64,000 bases of DNA from Actinomadura rupiterrae (GCF_024172125.1 NZ_JAMZEA010000008.1:62001-126000); one strand, 5' to 3'; numbered from the stretch's first letter, positions 1 to 8,366 are shown. Notes: generated by a model from the letters alone, not told the origin. Program-made: numbers and translations.

Positions 1-470
1 TCGGCCGCGGCGGCGGCCAGCTCGTCCTGGACGAGCATCAGCGCCTCGCCGACCGCGCCGAGCGTGCGCGGCCCGACGTCCAGCATCGCGGCGCCGTCGG
101 CGATCCGGCGCCAGGCGACCATCGCGCCGACCCGCATCGCGGACTGCATCGCGTCCAGGCTGCGGCCCTCGCCCGCCTCGCCGCGGCCGATCGCGCGGAA
201 GAAGTCGGCGACCGCGGCGGGCTCCTGGTGGGGGTCGGCGATCCGCTCGACGAAGTGGTGCAGCACCCGCTCGACGGCGAGCCGGAGCGTGCCCGAGTAG
301 GGACCGTCGCCCGGCCGGTCGTACTCGCGGACCCGGCTCTGGATCTCGGCGATCATGTCGTCGGCGACCTCGTCCAGGTTCGGGCGCATGTGGTCGGCCA
401 GCTCCCTGGGCAGGTCCGCCCAGGGCCGCCCGTCGCCCGTCCCGGTCCCTCCCGTCACATCGTCGGTCAC
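1..470 (-). CDS. PucR-type transcriptional regulator, N-terminal part (runs off window)
   Basis: The reading frame enters from the left edge, so only about 156 N-terminal residues are visible. A GTG start at 470 follows a strong GGGGGGAG ribosome site. The protein opens with PWADLPRELADHMRPNLDEV and continues all-helical with LRLAVERVLHHFVERI. This is typical of the helical sensor region that precedes the C-terminal PucR/CdaR helix-turn-helix in many actinomycete regulators. The DNA-binding part would lie outside the window, so the assignment rests on the N-terminus only. The next gene (qcrB) is divergent and 284 bp away. Confidence 0.6.
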   Translation of the reverse strand, partial: MTDDVTGGTGTGDGRPWADLPRELADHMRPNLDEVADDMIAEIQSRVREYDRPGDGPYSGTLRLAVERVLHHFVERIADPHQEPAAVADFFRAIGRGEAGEGRSLDAMQSAMRVGAMVAWRRIADGAAMLDVGPRTLGAVGEALMLVQDELAAAAA

Positions 471-754
471 GCCGCTCCCCCCGGTGCCGGTTACTCCCTG
501 TGTGCCTTACAGCTACACACGGGAAAATTGCTCACATTTGAGTCTAGTGTGGGGAAAATCATGACCAGAACCAAGGGTCCGGCGGCGGTCCACGGCGATC
601 GTTGACCTGATTCGGCCGTCCGGGTTGACGAAGTTGCACTAAAACCCCCATGGAACCGTCCGGAAGTCGGTGCCACATTGGAGGGGCCAGGTGAACCCGA
701 GAGGCGGCCGCGGACGCCCCGAACCGGCCCGGCCGCCGGTTTCTGGAGGCTGCG
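471..754. other. Divergent intergenic region before qcrB
   Basis: This 284-bp stretch has no convincing gene. Its middle (about 500-560) is unusually AT-rich for this genome and carries a TGTGT...ACACA inverted repeat (about 499-519). It probably contains the promoters of both the PucR-type gene and qcrB, but I could not place a clean -35/-10 pair. Confidence 0.4.
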
Positions 755-2410
755 GTGACCGGTGCGTCCCCCGAAAAGCCGCACGGACCGTCCCCCGCGA
801 CTACTCAACGTGATCAAGCGCCGGAGCGGTTGCGCGGCGCGGGCCGGGCGCTCGACGAGCGGTTCGGCGGGACGCCGTTCCTCCGCACGGCGATGCGCAA
901 GGCGTTCCCCGACCACTGGAGCTTCCTGCTCGGCGAGATCGCGATGTACGCGTTCGTCGTCATCCTGCTGACCGGCGTCTTCCTGACGCTGTTCTTCAAC
1001 CCGTCCATGCAGGAGGTCAGCTACCACGGCTCGTACGTGCCGCTGCGGGGCGTCCGGATGAGCCAGGCGTACGAGTCGACGCTGCGGATCAGCTTCGACG
1101 TGCGCGGCGGGCTGCTGATGCGGCAGATCCACCACTGGGCCACGGTGATCTTCCTCGGCGCGATCGTCATCCACCTGCTGCGCAACTTCTTCACCGGCGC
1201 GTTCCGCAAGCCGCGCGAGCTGAACTGGCTGATCGGGATCGTGCTGTTCATGCTGGTCATGCTGAACGGCCTGTTCGGCTACTCGCTGCCGGACGACCTG
1301 CTCTCCGGCACCGGCATCCGGATCCTCGAAGGCGTGATCCTGTCGATCCCGGTGGTCGGCAGCTACGTCCTGATGTTCGTGTTCGGCGGCGAGTTCCCCG
1401 GGGACGACATCGTGCCGCGGCTGTACGTCATCCACATCCTGCTCATCCCGGGCATCCTGCTGGCGCTGATCCCGCTGCACGCGGTCGTGCTGACCTGGCG
1501 GCAGACGCACACCCAGTTCCCCGGCAAGGGCGCGACGAACAGGGTCCAGTACGGCTACCCGTTCTTCCCGGTCTTCATCGCCAAGACCACCGCGTTCTTC
1601 CTCTGGGTCTTCGGCGTCTGCGCCCTGCTCGCGACGTTCTTCCAGATCAACCCGATCTGGCTGTTCGGCCCGTACGACCCGGGCGCGATCAGCGCCGGCT
1701 CCCAACCCGACTGGTACATGGGCTGGCTGGAGGGCTCGCTGCGGATGATGCCCAACTGGGAGATCACCGCGTGGGGCCACTCCCTCCCGCTGAACGTGAT
1801 CGTCCCGGCCCTGGTCGTCCCCGGCCTGCTGTTCACCGGCCTCGCCGCCTACCCGTTCCTGGAACGCTGGGTCACCGGCGACCACGCCGTCCACCACCTG
1901 CTGGACCGCCCCCGCGACGTCCCGCCCCGCACCGGCATCGGCGTCGCCGGCGTCACCTTCTACGGCGTCCTGTGGGCCGCGGGCGGCAACGACATCCTCG
2001 CGAAGACCTTCGACGTCCCCCTCTTCTGGACGACCTGGTTCTTCCGCTGCGCCATCATCCTCGGCCCGGTCCTCGCCTACGCCATCGCCTACCGCTTCTG
2101 CCTGGGCCTCCAGCAACGCGACCGGTCCCTCGTCACCCACGGCCTGGAGACCGGCATCATCCGCCTCCTCCCCACCGGCGAGTACATCGAGGTCGAGGAA
2201 CGCCTCCCACCCGACCGCCTGGCCCCCCTGACCGACGACCGCCCACCCCCCGCCGTCCCCCTGACCCGCCCGAACCACCAGGGCATCGAGCCCCCCGAAT
2301 CCCGAACCCTAAGAGGCCGCCTCCGCCTCCGCCTCAACCGCGCCTACAGGGCCGATCTGGCCGGTCCGCATGAGGAGCAGGCGACTCTCACCGAGCACCA
2401 TGAGCCATGA
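755..2410 (+). CDS. qcrB: Cytochrome b subunit of the cytochrome bc1 complex (QcrB-type)
   Basis: This is a 551-residue integral membrane protein. GTG start at 755 after CTGGAGG. It would oxidise menaquinol and pass electrons to the Rieske and cytochrome c subunits. Haem-ligand histidine pairs are visible in RQIHHWATVIFLGAIVIHLL (His126 and His140, 14 apart) and in YVIHILLIPGILLALIPLH (15 apart, the b6-like spacing also seen in actinobacteria). The C-terminus (after about 460) is a polar, proline-rich tail. Actinobacterial qcrB normally sits in a qcrCAB-ctaCDE block. Here no Rieske or cytochrome c gene is near, so this is a stand-alone and possibly paralogous copy. Confidence 0.9.
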   Translation: MTGASPEKPHGPSPATTQRDQAPERLRGAGRALDERFGGTPFLRTAMRKAFPDHWSFLLGEIAMYAFVVILLTGVFLTLFFNPSMQEVSYHGSYVPLRGVRMSQAYESTLRISFDVRGGLLMRQIHHWATVIFLGAIVIHLLRNFFTGAFRKPRELNWLIGIVLFMLVMLNGLFGYSLPDDLLSGTGIRILEGVILSIPVVGSYVLMFVFGGEFPGDDIVPRLYVIHILLIPGILLALIPLHAVVLTWRQTHTQFPGKGATNRVQYGYPFFPVFIAKTTAFFLWVFGVCALLATFFQINPIWLFGPYDPGAISAGSQPDWYMGWLEGSLRMMPNWEITAWGHSLPLNVIVPALVVPGLLFTGLAAYPFLERWVTGDHAVHHLLDRPRDVPPRTGIGVAGVTFYGVLWAAGGNDILAKTFDVPLFWTTWFFRCAIILGPVLAYAIAYRFCLGLQQRDRSLVTHGLETGIIRLLPTGEYIEVEERLPPDRLAPLTDDRPPPAVPLTRPNHQGIEPPESRTLRGRLRLRLNRAYRADLAGPHEEQATLTEHHEP

Positions 2411-2431
2411 CTCCCGCCGGGGTTCCGCGGG

Positions 2432-2860
2432 TCACTGGTCGCGCATGGCGAGGCGGCCTCGGGCTTCGAGCCAGGGGAGCATGGCCTGGTCGTCCAGGTG
2501 GCAGCCCTTGAGGTAGGCGCGCAGGACGCGTTCGGTGGGGAGCTTCCTGCCCTTGTCGGCCTGGGAGAGGGTGGAGACGACCGGGGAGCCGCCGCTGAGG
2601 CGGGTCATCTCGTGGTAGGTCGCGCCCTTGTACTTCTTGAGCCGCCGGAGCTGCTCGGCGAACTCGGCGGTGGTCCTGGCCGTGGCGGGGTCGGGGCGTC
2701 CGGACGGGTCGGGGCGCGCCCAGCGCTGCAGCGCGCCCGCGAGGAGTCCGGCGGCCGTGCGGAGGCCGCGTTCGACGCCAGCGGGCGGACGCTTCGCGCC
2801 CGGGTTGCGGTCGGGCGGTCTTCGGTCGGTCCTGCCGTTGTCGGCGTCGTTTACCGGCAT
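2432..2860 (-). CDS. Helix-turn-helix (XRE-like) DNA-binding protein
   Basis: 142 residues. The first 60 are Arg/Pro-rich and disordered. Residues about 64-135 form a compact helical domain: AEFAEQLRRLKKYKGATYHE is a typical XRE helix 1-2, followed by a Gly/Ser turn and VLRAYLKGCHLDDQAMLPWL. The pattern matches small actinomycete XRE proteins that are often annotated only as hypothetical. It converges with qcrB, 21 bp apart. Targets unknown. Confidence 0.65.
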   Translation of the reverse strand: MPVNDADNGRTDRRPPDRNPGAKRPPAGVERGLRTAAGLLAGALQRWARPDPSGRPDPATARTTAEFAEQLRRLKKYKGATYHEMTRLSGGSPVVSTLSQADKGRKLPTERVLRAYLKGCHLDDQAMLPWLEARGRLAMRDQ

Positions 2861-3547
2861 GGTGGCCCCGCCTTCCCGCGGGCCCCGCGCTCCCCCTTCG
2901 CAGCCATCTGACGCGCTCCTCCCACTGGTCGGGTCTGACCGGACGTGCAGAGTGGGCGTCGGACGGTGGCGGCCGCCGCGTCGCCCCGACCCACGAAATC
3001 ATGGCTCAGAGATCAGCATCGCGGCGGCTTTTCTAACGAGATGGTTAAGGGGGAGAAATCCACACCCAGGGGCTGCGGATCGTCCCCTGCGGGGCGGGGG
3101 ATGGCGGACATATATCCCCGCCGGTATCCGATCATGGGCTATAAAGCACCTCAATTCGGACACTCGTTTGACCGCGCCCGCGATAATCGTCGGCGGGCGG
3201 ACTCGTGTCAGGTGACACGAAACCGCCCACCCGCAGGGCGCTCCTGACCGGGCGGCCCAGGCGGCGGACGCTCGGCGCGATGCTGTGGCGGCAGGGCGCC
3301 TGCGCGTCCGCCGCCGTCCGGCCCGGCGCGTCCCCGGCCCGGCCCGGCGCGTTCGCGGCCCGGCCGGCGGGTGCCGCATCCGCAGCCGACGCGTTCGGCT
3401 TTGTTCGGGTCCGCGCTGATTTCGGTCGGCCGCGTTCGTTCGGGTCCCGGAGCGCGGCGGGCCGTTCCATCCTGGCGGCGTTCCCCGGAGTGGGACCGGG
3501 GGACGCGCTTCCGGCGGCGCGACCAGACGCCGGCGACGAGGTGGAGC
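2861..3547. other. 687-bp noncoding region
   Basis: No frame here shows protein-like composition. The left half (3000-3200) is comparatively AT-rich and probably holds promoters. The right half is extremely GC-rich with short direct repeats of GGCCCGGCGCGT type (about 3310-3360). The only distinct signal is the palindrome at 3203-3220, listed separately. Confidence 0.4.
3203..3220. promoter_or_regulatory. Perfect 8-bp inverted repeat, candidate operator
   Basis: TCGTGTCA-GG-TGACACGA is a perfect palindrome with a 2-bp centre. It lies about 330 bp before the cyclase-fold gene and about 340 bp upstream of the divergent HTH gene. It looks like a dimeric regulator site; the regulator is unknown. 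Confidence 0.4.
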
Positions 3548-4180
3548 ATGGATGACAACGGGTTGCCGGGCCATCCCGTGCCGCGGGCGGTGTTCGGGCT
3601 GGACGTGGTCGGTTACGGCCGGCGCGCCGGGGCCGTCCGGCGGACGCTGCGGGACGACCTGCACGGCGTCGCGCGGGCCGCGTTCGCGGCGGTCGGGCTG
3701 CCGCTGGAGCGCTGCGCGTCCCGCGACACCGGGGACGGGCTGGTGCTCGCCGCGCCCGCGGACGCGGACTGCGGGCTGCTGGTCGGGGAGGTCGTCCAGC
3801 ACCTCGACCGGCGGTTGCGCATGCTCAACGAGTCCCGCTCGGCGGAAGGGCGGCTGCGGCTGCGCGCCGCCGCGGCGCTCGGGCTGGTGATGCGGGACGA
3901 CGAGGGCCTGGACGGCGACGCGTTCGTCCAGCTCGCCCGGATGCTGGACGCGCCGGCCTTCCGCGAGCTGATCGACGGGCATGGCACCGACCTCGGCTTC
4001 GTGACCTGCGGGTTCCTGTACCGGAGCTTCGTCCTGCAGCACCGGTCGCTGCTCCCGCCCGGCGCGTTCTTCGAGATCGACCTGACCAACAAGGAGAGCA
4101 CGGAGACGGGCTGGGCCTGGGTCGCCGAACCGCAGCGGCGCCTCCGCGTCGTGGGAGGACGCCTCGGGCGCGTCCTCTAG
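3548..4180 (+). CDS. Orphan class III nucleotidyl cyclase-like protein
   Basis: 210 residues, ATG after GTGGAGC. The N-terminus (AVFGLDVVGYGRR) and the DTGDGLVLAAP segment at about residues 59-69 match the beta1-alpha1 and beta2-beta3 core of the adenylate/guanylate cyclase fold (usually F.DIVGFS and GDG...). The length fits a lone cyclase homology domain. Catalytic assignment is uncertain: Asp is present in DVVGY, but I cannot confirm the second metal Asp or the transition-state Arg. Similar stand-alone domains occur in actinobacterial conflict/effector loci; no effector partner lies beside it here. The stop codon is inside the 20-bp repeat array 4164-4223. Confidence 0.5.
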   Translation: MDDNGLPGHPVPRAVFGLDVVGYGRRAGAVRRTLRDDLHGVARAAFAAVGLPLERCASRDTGDGLVLAAPADADCGLLVGEVVQHLDRRLRMLNESRSAEGRLRLRAAAALGLVMRDDEGLDGDAFVQLARMLDAPAFRELIDGHGTDLGFVTCGFLYRSFVLQHRSLLPPGAFFEIDLTNKESTETGWAWVAEPQRRLRVVGGRLGRVL

Positions 4181-4223
4181 AGCTCTGGCGCGTGCTCTAG
4201 AGGTCGGGCGCGTGCTCTAGAGG
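4164..4223. repeat. Three tandem 20-bp repeats with CTCTAGAG palindromes
   Basis: Units 4164-4183, 4184-4203 and 4204-4223 are tandem copies differing at only a few bases. Each contains GCGCGT(C/G)CTCTAGAG. The array supplies the TAG stop of the cyclase-like gene (4178-4180) and, on the other strand, the TAG stop of the GNAT gene (4217-4219). Confidence 0.85.
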
Positions 4224-4687
4224 AACTTGCCGAAGCAGCGGCTGTTCGGCGAGCAGCTGTAGAAGCCGAACTTCTCGATTTCGACGTATCCGGACGAGGT
4301 GTACAGAGCGATCGCCTCGGGCTGGGCGATTCCGGTTTCGAGGATCATGCGCCGGCGGCCCGCGGCACGCGCGGACGATTCGAGCTCGGCCAGGAGTTCG
4401 CGGGAAAGACCCCGGCGGCGGGCGCGCGGCGCGACGTACATGCGCTTGAGCTCGGCGTCCCCGTCCTCGAAGCCGGGCTCGGACGCGTCGTGGGCGCGCC
4501 ACCCGCCGCAGGCCACGGGGTCGCCGTCGACGCGTCCGATGATGAAGTGGCCGAGGGGCGCGGCGAACTCGGCGGGGTCGATCGGGGTCTCGTCCGGGCC
4601 GCCGTAGCGGACGACGTACTCCTGCTGCACCTCGGCGATCAGCTTCCGCGCGACGGGGTCGTCGTAGGAGCACACCTGCATGTCCAT
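4217..4687 (-). CDS. GNAT-family N-acetyltransferase
   Basis: About 156 residues from ATG 4687 (MDMQVCSYDD). An ATG at 4714 is also open, but its GGGAG lies too close to the start, and ATG 4681 is also possible. The GNAT core is clear: ELKRMYVAPRARRRGLSREL is beta4 followed by the acetyl-CoA P-loop (R-x-R-x-x-G), then MILETGIAQPEAIALYTSSGY is beta5 and the conserved Tyr helix. The substrate is unknown; an amine is expected. It converges on the cyclase-like gene through the shared repeat array. Confidence 0.85.
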   Translation of the reverse strand: MDMQVCSYDDPVARKLIAEVQQEYVVRYGGPDETPIDPAEFAAPLGHFIIGRVDGDPVACGGWRAHDASEPGFEDGDAELKRMYVAPRARRRGLSRELLAELESSARAAGRRRMILETGIAQPEAIALYTSSGYVEIEKFGFYSCSPNSRCFGKFL

Positions 4688-4724
4688 GGCGAGCAAAGTA
4701 CGCGAAAGGGGCATACTCCCGCGA

Positions 4725-6109
4725 TCACGCGGCGGCCGGGGCTCGGCGCGGCAGCAGGGCGAGCGCCGACAGGGCCAGCAGGACGATCGGCAGGGCCAGC
4801 GCCAGGTGGAGTCCGGCCAGCGGCGTTCCGACGGTCATCAGGGCGCCGACCGCGGCCGTGCCGAGGACCGATCCGAGCTGCCGGACCGAGCTGCCGGACC
4901 GAGTTGCCGGACCGAGTTGCTGAGCCCCGAGGCCGCCCCCGCGAGGTGCGGCGGGACGCCGCGCATGGCCTCGGTCGAGAGCGGCGCGATCATGCATCCG
5001 GTGCCGAGGCCCATCAGCATCAGCGGCGCCGTGAACGTCGCGGCGTGCGCGTCGCCGCCGGCCAGGAACGCAACGGCGGTGAGCCCGGCGGCGAACGCGA
5101 CCAGGCCGGTGAGCAGGACGGACCGTCCGCCGATGCGATCGCTGAGCCGTCCGGCGAGCGGCGACACCAGGAGCGACACGAGCGGCGACGGCGCGAGCGC
5201 GAGCCCGGCATGGACGGCGCTGAGCCCGAGCTGCTGCTGGAGGTAGAGCCCGAGCGGCAGCACCGCGCCGACGAGCGCCGCGCCGATCACCCCCATCAGG
5301 ACGGTCATCAGCGCGAACCCGCGGTTCCGGAACAGCTCGAACGGGACGAGCGGCTCGCGGTCCTGGCGTCCGGCCTGGTGGCGGAGGAAGAGCGCGCCGA
5401 GCGCGGCGCCGGCGGCGAGGAGCGTCCAGATCCAGGCGTTCCAGCCGTACCGCCCGCCTTCCATGAGCGCGAAGGTCACGCAGGTCAGCGCGGCGGACAA
5501 GAGCAGGACGCCGGGCAGGTCGAAGCGGTGCGCCCGTCCCGTCCGGACGTCCGGGACGAGCAGGAAGGTCATCGCCAGCACCAGCACGCCGACCGGGACG
5601 TTCACCAGGAACACCCAGCGCCAGCCCGCCGCGCTGACCAGCAGCCCGCCGAGCGCCGGCCCGGTCAGCGTCGCGACACCGGCGACCGAGCCCCAGATCC
5701 CGAGCGCCGTCCCGCGCCGCTCGGCGGGGAACGTCGCGACGATCAGCGCCATGGTCTGCGGGGTGAGCAGCGCCGCGCCGAGCCCCTGGACGACCCGCGC
5801 CGCGATCAGCGTCCCGGCGCCCGGCGCGAGCCCGCAGGCCGCGCTCGCGAGGGTGAAGACGGCGACGCCGATCGCGAAGACCGTCCGCTGCCCGCGCAGG
5901 TCGCCGAGCCGCGCGGACGTCACCAGCAGGACGGCGAGGACGAGCGCGTAGCCGCTGACCGTCCACATCACCTGGTCGAGGCCGGTGTGCAGGGAGCGCA
6001 TCACGTCCGGGATCGCGATGTTCACGATCGTCATGTCGAGCAGGGTCATGAAGAACCCGAGGGACAGCGTCGCCAGGACGGCCCAGGGGTTGCCGCGTGC
6101 CTTGGTCAT
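4725..6109 (-). pseudogene. MFS drug exporter (EmrB/QacA type), frameshifted by a 13-bp repeat
   Basis: The frame from ATG 6109 encodes MTKARGNPWAVLATLSLGFF, then LDMTIVNIAIPDVM, and motif C-like segments typical of 14-TM proton-coupled drug exporters. At 4880-4918 three copies of a 13-bp unit interrupt the frame and it ends at about 4838. The remaining helices (VLGTAAVGALMTVGTPLAG to the stop at 4725) are in another frame. Removing two units restores the canonical SNSVRQLGSVLGTAAVGAL motif exactly, and adding one unit would also restore frame. The gene is therefore off in this sequence, through slippage, decay or an assembly error. It is divergent from a MarR-type gene across phased ATGCAT sites, which suggests a regulator-pump pair. 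Confidence 0.85.
4880..4918. repeat. 13-bp tandem repeat, 3 copies, inside the MFS gene
   Basis: Units 4880-4892, 4893-4905 and 4906-4918 read GCCGGACCGAG(C/T)T on the plus strand. Copy numbers 1, 4, 7 and so on keep the transporter in frame. Three copies break it. Confidence 0.9.
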
Positions 6110-6122
6110 GCCGATGACCGTA

Positions 6123-6160
6123 ATGCATCTTTTTCGATGCATCAAGAGAGATGCATCTCT
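6123..6160. promoter_or_regulatory. Three ATGCAT palindromes phased at 14 bp, likely MarR-type operator
   Basis: ATGCAT occurs at 6123-6128, 6137-6142 and 6151-6156, so centres are exactly 14 bp apart. The third sits in a perfect 14-bp palindrome AGAGATGCATCTCT (6147-6160) and the second in GATGCATC. They fill the 70-bp gap between the MFS gene (start 6109) and the MarR-type gene (start 6180), where an autorepressor would bind. Confidence 0.7.
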
Positions 6161-6179
6161 GATGATGTAATCTCGCGGC

Positions 6180-6599
6180 GTGAACATCACCGAGCTCTAC
6201 CTGCTGGGCCGCCGCCTCCAGAAGATCGCCGAGGCCGCCATCCCGACCGAGGGCGTCGGCGAGCACCCCACGAGCACCAGCACCGTCCTCGCCGTCGCCG
6301 ACGACCTGCGCGACCATCCGGGCACCACGGTCACCGAGATCGCCAAGCGCACCGGACTCGTGCAGAGCCAGGTCTCCAACTGCGTCGCGCGCCTGCGCGA
6401 GGCCGGCACCGTCCGCGCCGAGCCCGACCCGTCCGACCGCCGCCGCACCCTCCTGCACCCGGTCGCCGAGCCGTCCCCGCGCGCCCGGATCGTCCGCGAC
6501 ACCCCCATCGAACCCGCGCTCGCCGAGGCCACCACCAACGTCCCCGAAACCCTCGCCCTCCTAGACCGCCTCGCCACCCTCCTCGACATCAACGCCTGA
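6180..6599 (+). CDS. MarR-like winged-helix regulator
   Basis: 139 residues from GTG 6180. Residues about 35-85 contain a winged helix: HPGTTVTEIAKRTGLVQSQV (helix-turn-helix), then LREAGTVRAEPDPSDRRRTL as the charged wing with the DxxDRR motif typical of MarR proteins. The helices outside it are shorter than in canonical MarR. It probably controls itself and the divergent MFS exporter through the three ATGCAT sites. Its 3' end overlaps the convergent glycosidase-like gene by 11 bp. Confidence 0.75.
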   Translation: MNITELYLLGRRLQKIAEAAIPTEGVGEHPTSTSTVLAVADDLRDHPGTTVTEIAKRTGLVQSQVSNCVARLREAGTVRAEPDPSDRRRTLLHPVAEPSPRARIVRDTPIEPALAEATTNVPETLALLDRLATLLDINA

Positions 6600-7694
6600 A
6601 GCGGTGGGCGAGGGCTTGGAAGGATTGCTTGGGGGTGAAGTTTCCGGTCTTCGGGTAGTCGGTGGATACCGTGACCAGGGAGAAGCCGGCGGTGTCCAGG
6701 TCGTGTGGGGGGTCGGACGGGACGTGCGGTGAGTCCGGCTCTATGAAGTCGTAGACGAACGCGCCGTACATGCCCTCGGATTCGAAGATGTCGAGGCACT
6801 CGGTGATGTAGCGCGCCTGGACGTGCTCGTCCCGGACGTAGCCCTTCGGGATGGACGGCGGGATCGCGTCCCAGTCGACTATGTCGAAGCCGTCGCCGCC
6901 GCGTTTTTCAGCTCCCCGGTATGTGCAGCAGCCGAATTCGGTGATGACGACGGGTTTTCCGAAGCGGTGCAGCGCGCGGACGTCGCGCCGGTAGGTCGCT
7001 TCGTTCGAGGCGTCCCTATAGAGGTCTACGCCGACGACGTCGAACTTGCGCCAATCCACCTGTTCCCACACGCCGGACGTGTAGGTGAGGTTCCCCTTGA
7101 ACAGCGGGCGGACGGTCTCGTGCGCGCGCACGAGGAAGGCGTTCAGGCGCTCGTTGTAGCCCTTGCCCGCCGGTGTGCCGAGGTTCGCCGCCCGTTCCTT
7201 GTAGTTCTCTCCGGGGACGAGGCCGTCCATGAAGATGGTCAGTTCGCAGCCGACCGAGATGCCGACACCTGGGCGGCGGCGCCGGAGCCGTTCGGCCATG
7301 ACCGCCGTCGCGCGGAGGAATTCCAGCGTGCGCCGCGCGTCCCGGTCGAACTGGCGCGGCTCGAACCAGACGAACATCCCTTGTTCGGACGCGTAGCGGG
7401 CGGCGAGTTCGAGGCGCGCCAGGTCGCTGCCGAGCAGGATGACCGCGTTGCAGTGCAGGTCGCGCCGGATCGCGCGGATCTCGCGCCGCACGAAGGCGGG
7501 CTTCCACACCTCGCGCTCGGTGTCGTAGTTGACGCCGCGCTGCGTCAGCCCCTGCCTCTGCGGGCGGACGGCGACTGGCCGCGCACCCACTCGAAGGCGC
7601 GCGTCTGGGTTTCGCCTGGGCGGCTCATCGCCGCGCCCCCGATGGCGGCGACCGCCAGCCCGGCGATCACGGATCGCCGTCCGATGCCCGACAT
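6589..7694 (-). pseudogene. Secreted TIM-barrel glycosidase-like protein, frame break after a Tat signal
   Basis: The main frame encodes QRGVNYDTEREVWKPAFVRR and continues to 6589 with TIM-barrel features: GVGISVGCELTIFMDGL (possible acid/base Glu), VVGVDLYRDASNEATY and KPVVITEFGCCTYRGAEK (possible nucleophile Glu), as in clan GH-A-like folds. Upstream, ATG 7694 follows GGGGAGGA and begins MSGIGRRSVIAGLAVAAIGG, a twin-arginine-like signal, but in a different frame that stops at 7545-7547. The natural protein is most likely signal plus barrel joined across a 1-2 nt indel near 7550-7580. A few actinobacterial relatives are labelled abortive-infection proteins; I see no phage context. Confidence 0.65.
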
Positions 7695-7797
7695 TCTGCG
7701 TTCCTCCCCGTTTGGCCCGCCCTCGGCAAGCCTCGCGCTGGGGGACGCGTCCGGGCATCGGCCATCGGGCGCTTCGCGGTACTACCAAAGTCGACAT

Positions 7798-8346
7798 TCA
7801 GGCAGTGCGGAGGTCGCGTTCAGCTCGGCGCGCCACGGCCTTCAGGAGTTCCAGGCGGATCATGCCCGCGCCGCCGAGGCGGATGAACCCCCAGTACAGG
7901 CCGAAGATGCGGCGCGAGCGCGGGTCCGTCGCCAGGATGCGCGTGTCGGCGGCCAGCACCGTGCCGTTCTCGGACGGGACGATCTGGAGCGCCATCGCGG
8001 CCTTGGCCCAGCCGGGGTCGCTGAAGGCGGCGAAGCCGTCGGCGTCGGTGGTTTCGGACGGCCCGGGCACCGGATTCGGCTTCCAGAACTGGGCCACGCG
8101 GCCGACGACGACCTCGCGGCCGTCCTGGCGTCCGAGTTCGGGCATGGGCGCGCGCTCGATGAGCGGACCGGCGACCCGGCGGCGTCCGCCGGAACGGATC
8201 CGCATCAGGACGCGGGTGAACGGCAGGTCGTCGGCGTCCACGGCGAGCAGCGCGCGCCACACGGTTTCGGGCGGGGCGTCGATGCGGCGGGTGTAGCGGG
8301 TGCGGAAGTCGGGCGCGGGCAGCAGGCGGTCGAGGATCCATTCCAT
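7798..8346 (-). CDS. SRPBCC-superfamily protein
   Basis: 182 residues from ATG 8346, with a GGAGGAGTG ribosome site. The segment RYTRRIDAPPETVWRALLAV is the classic first strand and helix of START/Bet v1-like (SRPBCC) ligand-binding folds, and WAKAAMALQIVPSENGTVLA is the late beta hairpin. No catalytic residues can be assigned. It shares a divergent promoter and a 49-bp palindrome with the TetR gene at 8432, so it is likely the regulator's target. Confidence 0.7.
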   Translation of the reverse strand: MEWILDRLLPAPDFRTRYTRRIDAPPETVWRALLAVDADDLPFTRVLMRIRSGGRRRVAGPLIERAPMPELGRQDGREVVVGRVAQFWKPNPVPGPSETTDADGFAAFSDPGWAKAAMALQIVPSENGTVLAADTRILATDPRSRRIFGLYWGFIRLGGAGMIRLELLKAVARRAERDLRTA

Positions 8347-8366
8347 GGTCGGCACTCCTCCGGGAC

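Noticed and set aside
491..2278. A 595-codon open frame antisense to qcrB
   Set aside because: Low-complexity Asp/Glu/Arg/Gln composition and complete overlap with an unmistakable cytochrome b gene.
3205..3558. Two about 116-codon frames on opposite strands in the 2861-3547 gap
   Set aside because: Both are Ala/Arg/Pro-rich and lack a convincing start, ribosome site or fold pattern; the region looks noncoding.
4164..4223. CRISPR or attachment site from the CTCTAGAG repeats
   Set aside because: Repeats are directly abutting with no spacers and no cas, integrase or tRNA gene nearby.
4490..6658. A 722-codon open frame over the MFS/MarR region
   Set aside because: Arg/Gly/Asp-rich shadow of the MFS gene; no domain signal.
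6589..7797. Start at 7797 for the TIM-barrel gene, giving a 402-residue protein
   Set aside because: The first 80 residues are Arg-rich text from reading the signal region in the wrong frame; the ribosome site and Tat-like signal belong to ATG 7694.
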